Assembly (NCBI GenBank): GCA_045545175.1
Contig: JAZQAK010000026.1
Coordinates: forward strand, 1 to 51,897
Direction of reading: 5' to 3'
DNA from: RGIG6165 sp045545175
Lineage (GTDB): Bacteria; Bacillota; Clostridia; Oscillospirales; Feifaniaceae
Length of the DNA stretch: 51,897 bases
Below are positions 42,109 to 50,746 of the stretch, one piece after another. Every line of letters begins with the position of its first letter. Positions within the stretch are counted from its first letter, which is position 1. The translations under genes and the position numbers were made by a program. The notes beneath the pieces were generated by a model that saw only the letters and a program-made list of their open reading frames with translations, made no database searches and had not been told where the DNA came from.

Positions 42109-43503
42109 ATGAAAAGAAATCTTATTCGTGATTTTTATTCGGATATGGAAAACTACGGCGGAAAGACCGTTGTTGTCGGCGGATGGGCACGTTCTATCCG
42201 TGACTCTAAGGCTTTCGGCTTTATTGACTTGAATGACGGTAGTTATTTCAAGGGCGTTCAGATAGTTTTTGAACGTGAAAATATCGCAAACTACGATGAA
42301 ATTGCATCTCTCAACGTGGGAAGTGCAGTTGTCGTAACGGGCACGCTGGTGCTCACCCCCGAAAACAAACAGCCTTTTGAAATCAAGGCGCAGAGCATTG
42401 GGGTTGAGGGTGAATCTACCCCCGATTATCCGCTTCAGAAGAAGCGTCACACGGTGGAATACCTGCGTGAGCAGGCGTATCTTCGTCCGAGGACGAATCT
42501 TTTCTCGGCTGTTTTCCGTGTGAGAAGTGAAGTTGCGTATGCAATTCACACCTTCTTCCACGACAGAGGATTTGTGTACGTTCATACACCGCTTCTGACG
42601 GCGTCTGACTGTGAGGGTGCAGGCGAAATGTTCCGTGTTACCACACTTGACGTAAATAATCCTCCCAAGAATGAGGACGGCAGTATCGACTGGTCGCAGG
42701 ACTTTTTCGGAAAGAGTGCAAATCTCACCGTTTCGGGTCAGCTTGAGGGTGAAACGTATGCTATGGCATTCGGCAACATCTATACCTTCGGTCCGACTTT
42801 CAGGGCAGAAAATTCAAACACTGCACGCCATGCGGCAGAGTTCTGGATGATAGAGCCTGAAATTGCATTTGCTGATCTTGATGACAATATGCAGCTTGCA
42901 TGGGATATGATTCAGTATATAATTAAGCACGTTCTTGATAAGTGTAAGCCTGAGCTTGAATTCTTCAACAGCTTCGTTGATAAGGGCCTTCTTGACAGAC
43001 TTAACACACTTGCAAAGAGTGAGTACCGCAAGGTAACCTATACCGAAGCGGTTGACCTTCTCTTAAAGAGCGGTGCGGAATTCAAGTACCCTGTATCCTG
43101 GGGCTGTGACTTACAGACAGAGCACGAGAGATATCTTACAGAGCAGATATACAAGATGCCCGTATTCGTTATCGACTATCCGAAAGAAATTAAGTCGTTC
43201 TATATGCGTCTTAACGATGACGGTAAGACGGTTGCGGCGATGGACCTTCTTGTTCCCGGTGTCGGCGAAATCATCGGCGGCAGCCAGAGAGAAGAAAGAC
43301 TTGACGTTCTGCTTGACCGTATGAAAGAATGTAATCTTAATGAGGAAGATTACTGGTGGTATGTAAATCTTCGTCGCTACGGCGGTACGAAGCATGCTGG
43401 CTACGGTCTCGGCTTTGAACGTATTATCATGTATCTCACGGGTGTTTCTAATATCAGGGACGTAATTCCCTATCCGAGAACAGTCGGCAACTGTGAATAT
43501 TAA
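42109..43503 (+). CDS. asnS: Asparaginyl-tRNA synthetase
   Basis: A 464-residue class IIb synthetase. An N-terminal OB fold that binds the anticodon (VVVGGWARSIRDSKAFGFID) is followed by the catalytic core with motif 2 GPTFRAENSNTARHAAEFWM near 235-254 and motif 3 GLGFERIIMYLTG near 435. AsnS rather than AspRS is indicated by the C-terminal VIPYPRTVGNCEY. It sits unusually at the end of the liv operon, with no T-box. It shares one base with trmO. Confidence 0.95.
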   Translation: MKRNLIRDFYSDMENYGGKTVVVGGWARSIRDSKAFGFIDLNDGSYFKGVQIVFERENIANYDEIASLNVGSAVVVTGTLVLTPENKQPFEIKAQSIGVEGESTPDYPLQKKRHTVEYLREQAYLRPRTNLFSAVFRVRSEVAYAIHTFFHDRGFVYVHTPLLTASDCEGAGEMFRVTTLDVNNPPKNEDGSIDWSQDFFGKSANLTVSGQLEGETYAMAFGNIYTFGPTFRAENSNTARHAAEFWMIEPEIAFADLDDNMQLAWDMIQYIIKHVLDKCKPELEFFNSFVDKGLLDRLNTLAKSEYRKVTYTEAVDLLLKSGAEFKYPVSWGCDLQTEHERYLTEQIYKMPVFVIDYPKEIKSFYMRLNDDGKTVAAMDLLVPGVGEIIGGSQREERLDVLLDRMKECNLNEEDYWWYVNLRRYGGTKHAGYGLGFERIIMYLTGVSNIRDVIPYPRTVGNCEY

Positions 43504-44165
43504 TGAAACTTGAAGTTATAGCAAAAATAAGAACTGATTTTCCTACAAAGTTCGGTCTGCCGAGGCAGAGCGGTCTTGTCCCCGGGCTTTGCGGAAAAAT
43601 AGTTTTTGAGAAAAAGTACAGAAACCCGCAGGCGCTACGAGGGCTTGAGGGTTTCTCGCATATTTGGCTGATATGGGGCTTTAATCTGGCAAAAAAAGAG
43701 GATTGGTCACCGACCGTGCGACCGCCGCGACTTGGCGGTAACACCCGTATGGGCGTTTTTGCGACACGTTCACCGTTTCGCCCCAACAGTATTGGGCTTT
43801 CGTGTGTAAAGCTTGAAAAAATAGAGGGGGACACCCTTTATGTGTCGGGCATTGACCTTGCGGATAACACGCCGATATACGACATCAAGCCTTATTTGCC
43901 CTATGCAGATGCGAAAATTGATGCAACGGGCGGTTTTGCCGAAAACGTCGAGCCGTATATGCTGGAAGTCGAGTTTGACGGGGATTTGCTTTCACTTCTC
44001 CCACAGGATAAGAGGGAGGGGGCAATCGGTATGCTCTCGCAGGACCCGAGACCGTCGTATAACGACGACGAAAACCGCATTTTCGGCGTGGAATACGCAG
44101 GATATGACGTGCGTTTTAAGGTAAAAAACAAAACCCTCACCGTCTGTGAGGTAAAAAAGATATGA
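43503..44165 (+). CDS. trmO: TsaA/TrmO-family tRNA t6A methyltransferase
   Basis: A 220-residue SAM-dependent enzyme of the TrmO family, which N6-methylates threonylcarbamoyl-A37 in tRNA-Thr. The small beta-barrel domain contains VIAKIRTDFPTKFGLPRQSG, then GFSHIWLIWGF, TRMGVFATRSPFRPNSIGLS and DLADNTPIYDIKPYLPYAD, in the canonical order. A C-terminal domain of about 80 residues follows. ATG 43503 overlaps the asnS stop (TAATG); the stop overlaps the transposase remnant's ATG. Confidence 0.9.
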   Translation: MKLEVIAKIRTDFPTKFGLPRQSGLVPGLCGKIVFEKKYRNPQALRGLEGFSHIWLIWGFNLAKKEDWSPTVRPPRLGGNTRMGVFATRSPFRPNSIGLSCVKLEKIEGDTLYVSGIDLADNTPIYDIKPYLPYADAKIDATGGFAENVEPYMLEVEFDGDLLSLLPQDKREGAIGMLSQDPRPSYNDDENRIFGVEYAGYDVRFKVKNKTLTVCEVKKI

Positions 44166-44361
44166 CTTTGCCGAAACGAAAGCCGACGAGACTTAGAGAA
44201 TACGATTATTCTTCATCGGGTGCATATTTTATCACAATCTGTTCATATCAGAAATTACATTTGTTTGGCAAGATAAAAAATGGAAAAATGCAATTGAACG
44301 ATTTGGGGAATACATAGACACCAACGTATACAAATGGGAAGAAGACTGTTTTTACAACAAA
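44162..44361 (+). pseudogene. Internally deleted Y1 (REP-associated) transposase remnant
   Basis: From ATG 44162 a frame of 51 codons reads like the start of REP-associated tyrosine transposases: PKRKPTRLREYDYSSSGAYF, then ITICSYQKLHLFGKIKNGKM. It stops at TAG 44315-44317. In another frame, 44308-44358 reads EYIDTNVYKWEEDCFYN, the typical last residues of this family. The middle (about 110 residues with the HUH site and catalytic Tyr) is gone, so N- and C-terminal scraps are fused out of frame. The ATG overlaps the trmO stop. Confidence 0.8.
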
Positions 44362-44393
44362 AAAAGAGATTGTCGGGTGACAATCTCTTTTTT
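44359..44393 (+). terminator. Bidirectional terminator
   Basis: AAAAAAGAGATTGTC, GGG, TGACAATCTCTTTTTT: ends the trmO side and the convergent sugar operon. Confidence 0.9.
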
Positions 44394-44405
44394 ATTTGGC
44401 TTAAA

Positions 44406-46247
44406 TTAGTTCTGGCGGAGCTGTGTCTTATGAATGATAGCTGTTGTATCCTTCTTAAGATTGATAACTTCGTATTCGCCCATATCTGCAGGTACGCAGA
44501 TAACGTCAAGGTAGTTTGCAATGAAGAACTTTGAAGGATCCTTCTTTGAAACGATCTTAACCTGCTCGCCGTCTACAACTGAAAGAACGTGGAATACGCC
44601 GTTTGTATCATCGTCGTACTTCGTTACGAACTTAACGTTTCTGAGGTTGAAGTAGAGCATCGGGTTGTTACCAACGTAGTATTCTTCCCAGTCCTCGCCG
44701 CCACGGATGTGTTCGGGATCTGTGTGAGCAACCTTTTCAACCCAGTCTGCGTTACGGTCTCTTACGAGAACCTTATCGCCGTGGTATGTGTGAATCGGTC
44801 TCGGCTTGCCGTCGAAGTCCTTACGGAGATAGTCGTACATCTTATATGTGTATGAACCAACTGTAAGTGAACCGATTTCAAGGATAAGCTGGTTTCTACC
44901 TGAAGCGTGGATTGTACCTGCAGGAATTGTTACCTGAGTACCGGGCTTACTTTCAACTGAGTAAACGTACTTCTGATAGTCGATAGGTGTAGCGTTCTTT
45001 TCAGATTCCTTAGCAGCTGCAACGAAGTCGTCAACAGAAATGCCGTTGTTGAAGCCGAGGTATGTACGAGCGCCGTTACCTGCTTCGATAATGTAGTAAG
45101 ATTCGTCCTGACGGCCGAGTTCGTTGTTGTTCTTAACAACGTAGTCTTCGTCGGGGTGGCACTGAATTGACATGTTACCTGAAGCATGGATTGTATCGTC
45201 GTAGTTGAAACGAATCGGGAAGTAATCACCGAATGTGTCAACAGACTGCTTGCCCATGAGTGAAAGGGGCTTTGACTGAACGAGTGTGTAGAAGGGGAAC
45301 TCGTATCTTACGCCTTCGATTTCGTATACGATAGAAACTTCCATCGGAATCATATCGAAGATCCATGCACAGTTCTTCATTTCCTTGGGAAGATTTCTTC
45401 TCGTCATGATGGAGTAACCGCCCCATACGCCTTCGAGGTAAACGGGCTTTGTGCGGAAGGGATACTGAAGACCCTTTTCGAAAATCTGCATCATTGTCTT
45501 GAAGGGCATCATCTTAAGGTTCTTTGAATCTACACCGATTATGTAGTAGTCCATTTCCTTATTCTTCATAAGCTGATGACGGAGTTCAAGACCGAGTTCG
45601 TAGTCTACATAGTAGCAACGACGGCAGGTAGCCTTGAAGTTAAGAGCTGACTTACGGCCGATGTTCTTGTAGTGACCGTTCTTAACGTTGAGAACTGTGT
45701 GAAGAGGAGTCTGGTCAACGTAAACGTTCTTGTCGTTGAGAACACGGAGTGTTTCGCAGAGTGCGCCGTAACCGCAAACGATAGTTACGCCTTCGCCGCT
45801 TCTTCTGAATGAACGGATCTTCTTGATGAAGTTAGCAAGTTTCTTTTCATCGAAAAGGTCTTCATACTTGCCTTCAAATCTTCTACCGTAGAGAAGAACG
45901 GGATCCTGCTCTCTGTCCATGGGGAGACATTCGTCTTCAATCATCTTATCAAGAACTTCTTCGTCCTTGTAAAGATCTTCAACGTTAAGGATTGTGCACT
46001 TAACGCCACGGAGGTTTAACTGCTGAGCAACGAGTGTTGCAACCTGATCGATAGGAGCAGTTGCATAACCGTCCATACCGAATACGAAGGTCTTTCTCTT
46101 TGCGAGACCTTTAACTGCAAGGTCAGCAAGTGATTCTGCAACTGCAGCGTTGCCGTTTACGATTGACTTTGTGTCGATACCCTTAGCGTCGATCGGGTTA
46201 TATGCGTAAGGATCGTCGTAAGGATAGGGGTTGAACATGAAACTCAT
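44406..46247 (-). CDS. Two-domain phosphomannose-isomerase-like protein with degenerate kinase-like N-domain
   Basis: A 613-residue cytoplasmic fusion. Residues about 1-235 have the layout of a P-loop uridine-kinase-like fold, but the Walker A position reads FGMDGYATAPID (56-67), without the GKS/T. Residues about 265-613 are a cupin of the class I phosphomannose isomerase type: YLEGVWGGYSI, QCHPDEDY (362-369, metal ligands), and PAGTIHASGRNQL (442-454). Substrate is presumably a hexose or hexose phosphate from the upstream glycosidase/isomerase genes. The ATG at 46247 follows AAAGGA and an unusual leader fold (46264-46321). Last gene of the minus-strand operon. The canonical manA at 50743 shows this is not the only PMI. 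Confidence 0.75.
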   Translation of the reverse strand: MSFMFNPYPYDDPYAYNPIDAKGIDTKSIVNGNAAVAESLADLAVKGLAKRKTFVFGMDGYATAPIDQVATLVAQQLNLRGVKCTILNVEDLYKDEEVLDKMIEDECLPMDREQDPVLLYGRRFEGKYEDLFDEKKLANFIKKIRSFRRSGEGVTIVCGYGALCETLRVLNDKNVYVDQTPLHTVLNVKNGHYKNIGRKSALNFKATCRRCYYVDYELGLELRHQLMKNKEMDYYIIGVDSKNLKMMPFKTMMQIFEKGLQYPFRTKPVYLEGVWGGYSIMTRRNLPKEMKNCAWIFDMIPMEVSIVYEIEGVRYEFPFYTLVQSKPLSLMGKQSVDTFGDYFPIRFNYDDTIHASGNMSIQCHPDEDYVVKNNNELGRQDESYYIIEAGNGARTYLGFNNGISVDDFVAAAKESEKNATPIDYQKYVYSVESKPGTQVTIPAGTIHASGRNQLILEIGSLTVGSYTYKMYDYLRKDFDGKPRPIHTYHGDKVLVRDRNADWVEKVAHTDPEHIRGGEDWEEYYVGNNPMLYFNLRNVKFVTKYDDDTNGVFHVLSVVDGEQVKIVSKKDPSKFFIANYLDVICVPADMGEYEVINLKKDTTAIIHKTQLRQN

Positions 46248-46263
46248 TTCTAATTCCTTTCTC

Positions 46264-46321
46264 CCGTGCCGGAAGATATTTTTATTTTCAGTCTGCCCGA
46301 TTGGCACGGTTTATCGGGCAG
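46264..46321 (-). promoter_or_regulatory. Candidate H-type pseudoknot in the mRNA leader
   Basis: Transcribed from the minus strand: stem 1 CTGCCCGAT (46321-46313) with ATCGGGCAG (46301-46293), 9 perfect pairs. The loop contains CCGTGCC (46309-46303), which pairs with GGCACGG (46270-46264), 7 perfect pairs. Loops are AAA (3 nt), A (1 nt) and a 22-nt A-rich stretch, the classic H-type geometry. The second stem ends three bases before the AAAGGA ribosome site of the PMI-like gene, so folding could block translation. Confidence 0.6.
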
Positions 46322-46351
46322 AATTATGAAAATACTGATTTATACAGGATC

Positions 46352-47785
46352 TTAGCCTACAAAATGATACTCAAAACCGAGCATATCAGCAAGCTGCTCA
46401 ACTTCCTTGGTGTAGTCACCGGGAACGATGCCGTAGTGCTGGTTTACACCGATCTTGATAAGTTCGTTCCATACTTCTTCGGGTGAAAGTGTTTCGTGAA
46501 CGAAGTCAGCATGTGAATAACTTGCGAGATAGTGCTTTGTGGGGATTGCAGTAAGCTTTAAGCATACCATCTTCATTTTGCCGTTGTTTTCCGACATATG
46601 AAGAACAGTATATTCGCCTTCGGGGAATACGTACCATGCAAAAGGTGCACCTGCATATTTCCACTGTGATTTAGCAAATCTTTCATCACGTGCAACGATA
46701 GTACCGTTAGCATCGCCTCTGTAATCGTTGGGACCTGCGTGACCGCATGCAATGCAGTTACGGTTCTTAACGATGTAGAAGGGCTCGATAAAGTTTGCCC
46801 TCTTTCCGCCTGAAAGGAGACGGAGAATGTATGTAGCAAGGCCGTTGCCTATGTCACCTTCGGGAACACAGGTAAGCTTTGATTCTGCAGTTGTGGGCAT
46901 AAAGCCGGGACGCAGACCTACGTGACCGAAGAGAACGGTGTCGATATCGTTGAGTACCGTAAGGTCAAGACCGTATTTTGCCGAGAGTTTTTCAACGGCG
47001 ATTGAAGCCTTGACGGAAGCATCGAACTTTTCATAGTCAACGTTGGGGTAGAACTTGAAGGAAGCCTTGATTTCGTCTGTAACCTTCTTGAGTTCTTCAT
47101 CCGTAACCTGCTCAATCTCGTCACAGAGTTCTGCAACTGAGAGGAAGTGCAGTTCGGGACCAACCTTCTGGAATATGTTGTACGGATCAAGATACGTGCT
47201 CCACATTGCTTCGTTGAAGCAAGCGAGGAGACCTACCGTTGAGTCACGCAGAACGCTTCTTGCCTTGGCAGCGGCGATGAACACCTTTGCCTTTTCCATA
47301 ACGACGTCCATTGTGCCGAGAATCGTGTCCTTCATGGGACGGTTGAAACGTGCAAAGTCACCTGAAGATTCCTGCACGCCGACAAGTGCACCGGCTGAAA
47401 GGAAGTCGAGGAACTGATCTTCGTCGTTAGTGTCCGTTACGTATACGCCTTCACGGACAAAACTTGCGAGAAGTACGGGCGTTTCGGGCATATTGCGAAG
47501 GAAGCGAATCCACGCAAAGTCTTCCGCCCATGAAAGATATGATGCGATAACGCAGTCAACCTTCTCGTTGAAGAAAGCGGAAATTGCCTTGTCAACGTCT
47601 TCTCTCTCGTAGGTGATACCGGTGTAAACGACTTCACCCATTTTTTCTAAGTTTTTGATGATTTCTTTTTCTTCGATAAGTTTTCTTTCACCGTAAGTAC
47701 CGTGCTCGGTACCTTCGCCAAGCTGTTTAAAGCGGGGTGAACCGATGAGAAGAAGACCAATCTTGGCAGGTCTTTCATTTACCAT
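46352..47785 (-). CDS. L-arabinose/L-fucose isomerase-like protein
   Basis: A 477-residue protein of the L-arabinose/L-fucose isomerase fold, which interconverts aldoses and ketoses with a divalent metal. Family-like segments are KIGLLLIGSPRFKQLG at the start, SYLSWAEDFAWIRFL near 82, VPEGDIGNGLATYIL near 316 (metal Glu), CIACGHAGPNDYRG near 350 (His) and a final His in VNQHYG near 450. It starts 14 bases after the glycosidase gene, so the two are cotranscribed. Exact sugar unknown; pentose or deoxyhexose is plausible. Confidence 0.8.
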   Translation of the reverse strand: MVNERPAKIGLLLIGSPRFKQLGEGTEHGTYGERKLIEEKEIIKNLEKMGEVVYTGITYEREDVDKAISAFFNEKVDCVIASYLSWAEDFAWIRFLRNMPETPVLLASFVREGVYVTDTNDEDQFLDFLSAGALVGVQESSGDFARFNRPMKDTILGTMDVVMEKAKVFIAAAKARSVLRDSTVGLLACFNEAMWSTYLDPYNIFQKVGPELHFLSVAELCDEIEQVTDEELKKVTDEIKASFKFYPNVDYEKFDASVKASIAVEKLSAKYGLDLTVLNDIDTVLFGHVGLRPGFMPTTAESKLTCVPEGDIGNGLATYILRLLSGGKRANFIEPFYIVKNRNCIACGHAGPNDYRGDANGTIVARDERFAKSQWKYAGAPFAWYVFPEGEYTVLHMSENNGKMKMVCLKLTAIPTKHYLASYSHADFVHETLSPEEVWNELIKIGVNQHYGIVPGDYTKEVEQLADMLGFEYHFVG

Positions 47786-47799
47786 AGTCTTAATCTCCT

Positions 47800-49758
47800 T
47801 TATATAGTTTTGAATTTACCGTTGTAGAGTATTACAAAGCCGCCCGTTGTGATTTCGGGGAGGCGGATTGTACCATCCTTACCGATTTTAAGCTTATGTT
47901 CGCCCTGGTTGGTTATGAACTTTGCATGCTTGCATGAAGCTGCAACTTCGGGAGAAATGTGAAGAACAGCGTCTTTTACACTTCTTTCAAAGTCATCGTA
48001 GTTTGTAAGACAGAAATTGTAATATACACCGTCAGCATCAGTGCCCGTGATGGTACTGCAGGCAATAGTGTCGTATTCGCAGGTAACCTTTGCAAAAGGC
48101 GTCTTACCGAGTATGCTGAGCGTTGTTTTAAGGTTGTGTGATCTTAAAGGAAGACCTACACCGTGCTTGACGTTGGGATCCATAAATCCGTATTTTTCGA
48201 TAAGGTCAACACAGTTTTCGTGAATCTTGTAACCGAGTTCGGCGCGGTCATAGAAGAATACGGGATGCGTCTTTGCAAATTCGGCAATCTGAGCAAGTTC
48301 TTCCTCTGAGAGACCGTCCTTCGTCGGAATGAGAAGCATATCAAGACCGAGAGGATTCTTTTCAAGGTCGCACGACCTTGTGATGTCGGGGGTGTGACCG
48401 AGTTCTCTGAGCTGTTTGTAAACTGCCCTCATATCAAATATGGTGGAGTTCTTAAGTCTTGAAACAGCCAGCTCGTCACCGTTCTCAAGAGCATCTGCAT
48501 ATGCTATCGAATGCTGTGAATAGAGAATGCCTATTCCGCTGCGCTGTTTATGCGCTTCTGCTATGTAGGGTGAGAGTGAATCTATGAGATGATTCATATG
48601 AACGGCATCGTCATACTTCTTGGTCTTTCTGCCGTCATTGTAAATCATACCGAAAAGTTCAGGTTCGGGCGAGTCGGGCAGCGGAACGTCTGCACGCCAT
48701 TCGTAGTAGAAGATACCCTTGAATGCAGCACCGATTGCCGTATAAGTTTCTCTTTCCCATTCTTTAGAATCAAGGTCTGTTCTTGCATTGTACTCGATGA
48801 GCCAAGCATTCTTACCGAATGTTGCCGCAGCGCTTTCGGCACCGTCAAGAATAAGCATTGACTGGAATATATCCGTCTTGAATGAGCAACTGTAGTGCGT
48901 GATACCGCAGATGTCCATACCTTCTGAAATATCAAAGTAATCCTCACCCTGAATGGGGGCGCTTACTCTGAAAGGACAGGGCTTGTGACAGGTTACCGTT
49001 TCTGCATCTGCAAAACCTTCTTTAGCAACTTCTGCACACTTGTTGAGGAAGCCGCTCATAACTTCCGTCTGGAACATACGCCAGTTTACCCAGTCTTCAG
49101 GAGACTCGTTGTAGAACGGACGCCTTCTCGGCGGATCGTAATCCTTTGCCTGTTCTTCCGTAAGGAAGCCTTTTTTTACAGCCCATTTTCTGTATGCCGC
49201 AATAGTGTCGGGATGATAGTCGTAAAGACCTGATGAGGGATAACTTGCTTCATTATATATCTGGTAACTTACGACGTTGTCAAACTGACCGAAGTGCTTT
49301 GCTTCAGCGAGTGTGCCCTGAACGTTGTCTTCGAGGATTCCCTCGTGATTCAAGCAGGCACGAACGAACCATGACCACTTGAAAGGCATCTCATTGCCGT
49401 CACGGTCAAGCATCGTAACGTTCTCGTGATTTCTCAGGTTCATGGCATAACCCTGAAGTCTGATACATGATGCAAGATCGTTTTCCGTCGCCTCTTTTAT
49501 GAGAGCGTCAATAAGCGGAAAATCGTATTTAACGTCGGATTTTCCGTCCCATTCAATATCACCGAGTGCGGCATAACGCACAACGTTGAAGCCTGCTTCG
49601 CGCATTAAACGCATATCCTCTTTTGCGAGGGCAAGCCTGTCACCTTCGCCTTCAAGCAGGGGAACCTTCTGCGGATGATATGAAGGGTAGTAAGACTGAC
49701 CGATTGCAATGTGTGCAACGCCGTCTTTATATAAAATTCCGTTTTTTACTGAATACAT
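47800..49758 (-). CDS. GH42-like beta-galactosidase/glycosidase
   Basis: A 652-residue glycoside hydrolase with a GH42-like plan: (beta/alpha)8 catalytic domain (about 1-370), a flavodoxin-like trimerisation domain (about 390-560), and a C-terminal beta domain. Candidate catalytic acid/base is Glu170 in YQIYNEASYP and nucleophile Glu322 in WLIEYNAR. No signal peptide, so it acts on oligosaccharides inside the cell. ATG 49758 follows AAGGAGG. It is the first gene of an operon with a sugar isomerase and a PMI-like enzyme. Confidence 0.82.
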   Translation of the reverse strand: MYSVKNGILYKDGVAHIAIGQSYYPSYHPQKVPLLEGEGDRLALAKEDMRLMREAGFNVVRYAALGDIEWDGKSDVKYDFPLIDALIKEATENDLASCIRLQGYAMNLRNHENVTMLDRDGNEMPFKWSWFVRACLNHEGILEDNVQGTLAEAKHFGQFDNVVSYQIYNEASYPSSGLYDYHPDTIAAYRKWAVKKGFLTEEQAKDYDPPRRRPFYNESPEDWVNWRMFQTEVMSGFLNKCAEVAKEGFADAETVTCHKPCPFRVSAPIQGEDYFDISEGMDICGITHYSCSFKTDIFQSMLILDGAESAAATFGKNAWLIEYNARTDLDSKEWERETYTAIGAAFKGIFYYEWRADVPLPDSPEPELFGMIYNDGRKTKKYDDAVHMNHLIDSLSPYIAEAHKQRSGIGILYSQHSIAYADALENGDELAVSRLKNSTIFDMRAVYKQLRELGHTPDITRSCDLEKNPLGLDMLLIPTKDGLSEEELAQIAEFAKTHPVFFYDRAELGYKIHENCVDLIEKYGFMDPNVKHGVGLPLRSHNLKTTLSILGKTPFAKVTCEYDTIACSTITGTDADGVYYNFCLTNYDDFERSVKDAVLHISPEVAASCKHAKFITNQGEHKLKIGKDGTIRLPEITTGGFVILYNGKFKTI

Positions 49759-49799
49759 TATCTTCCTCCTTAAAGCAGTTGCCATATTATGCTAACTAA

Positions 49800-49828
49800 A
49801 GTCTAATACATTTATATAATAAAGTCAA
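49800..49828 (-). promoter_or_regulatory. Promoter of the GH42-isomerase-PMI operon
   Basis: On the minus strand, TTGACT (49828-49823), 17 bp, TAGACT (49805-49800). Confidence 0.6.
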
Positions 49829-49962
49829 TACAAAAACAGGCTTGAATTGAAAAAATCAAACGAAAAAATACAAAATTTTCTTATGAAAGGTATCAAATAA
49901 CCCTTTTGGAGAGTGTTTTTTACGAAAAACTAAAAAAATAAGAGCCGTGGACGCTTATCGTC

Positions 49963-49991
49963 TTGAAAAACACGGGTCAAGGTGTTATTAT
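49963..49991 (+). promoter_or_regulatory. Promoter of the GDPD-manA operon
   Basis: TTGAAA (49963-49968), 17 bp, TATTAT (49986-49991), about 10 bases before the ribosome site. The 49829-49962 stretch between the divergent promoters is A-rich and shows nothing else. Confidence 0.6.
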
Positions 49992-50011
49992 AATAAAAAG
50001 GAGGTGTTGTT

Positions 50012-50746
50012 GTGAGTGAAATATACGCACACAGAGGTTTTACCGGTGCGTATCCCGAAAACACGATGATAGCCTTCAGAGAGGCTGTGAAGCTTGGGGT
50101 TGACGGGATTGAAACAGACGTGCACGTTACAAAGGATGGGGTGCTGTGTCTTATTCACGATGAAACCGTAAACCGCACGTCAAATTCAAAAGGATATATC
50201 AGGGATATGACGTGGGAAGAAGTAAAGAAAATTGACGTCTCCTGCAAGGTGCTCGACGGTCGTTACGGCTTTTGCGGTATTCCGTCGGCGGAGGAATTTC
50301 TTGAACTTATAAAAACAAGCGGTATCAAAGCAAATATTGAACTCAAAAACACGAAAATATATTATCCGCAACTTGCCGAAAAAATGGTTCAGATGATAAG
50401 GTCTTTCGGCATAGAAGATAAGGTAATGATTTCGTCTTTCAACAACGCTTCGCTTGTAAAACTCAAGAAAATTGCACCCGAAATAAAATGCGGCTTTCTT
50501 TACAAAGAAAGTCTTGAAAATGCAGGTCTTTACTGCAGCGATATGGGGGTTGAATATTATCATCCCAACTACAAAACGGTCACGCCCGACGTAAAGAGGG
50601 AATGTGACGAATACGGCGTCGGTCTCAACGTGTGGACGGTAAATGACAAACCGTCACTGCGAAATATGATGAGGCTGGGTGTCAATTCCGTAATAACTAA
50701 CTATCCCGATTATGCAATTGAAGTAAGAAATGAGGTAATAAAATGA
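50012..50746 (+). CDS. Glycerophosphodiester phosphodiesterase
   Basis: A 244-residue GDPD enzyme that hydrolyses deacylated phospholipids to glycerol 3-phosphate and an alcohol. Motifs YAHRGFTGAYPENTM (5-19, catalytic His and metal Glu), GIETDVHVTKDG (about 33-44) and the second catalytic His in LIHDETVNRTS (about 49-59) are intact. No signal peptide. The GTG start at 50012 is six bases after AAGGAGG. It overlaps manA by four bases. Confidence 0.93.
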   Translation: MSEIYAHRGFTGAYPENTMIAFREAVKLGVDGIETDVHVTKDGVLCLIHDETVNRTSNSKGYIRDMTWEEVKKIDVSCKVLDGRYGFCGIPSAEEFLELIKTSGIKANIELKNTKIYYPQLAEKMVQMIRSFGIEDKVMISSFNNASLVKLKKIAPEIKCGFLYKESLENAGLYCSDMGVEYYHPNYKTVTPDVKRECDEYGVGLNVWTVNDKPSLRNMMRLGVNSVITNYPDYAIEVRNEVIK

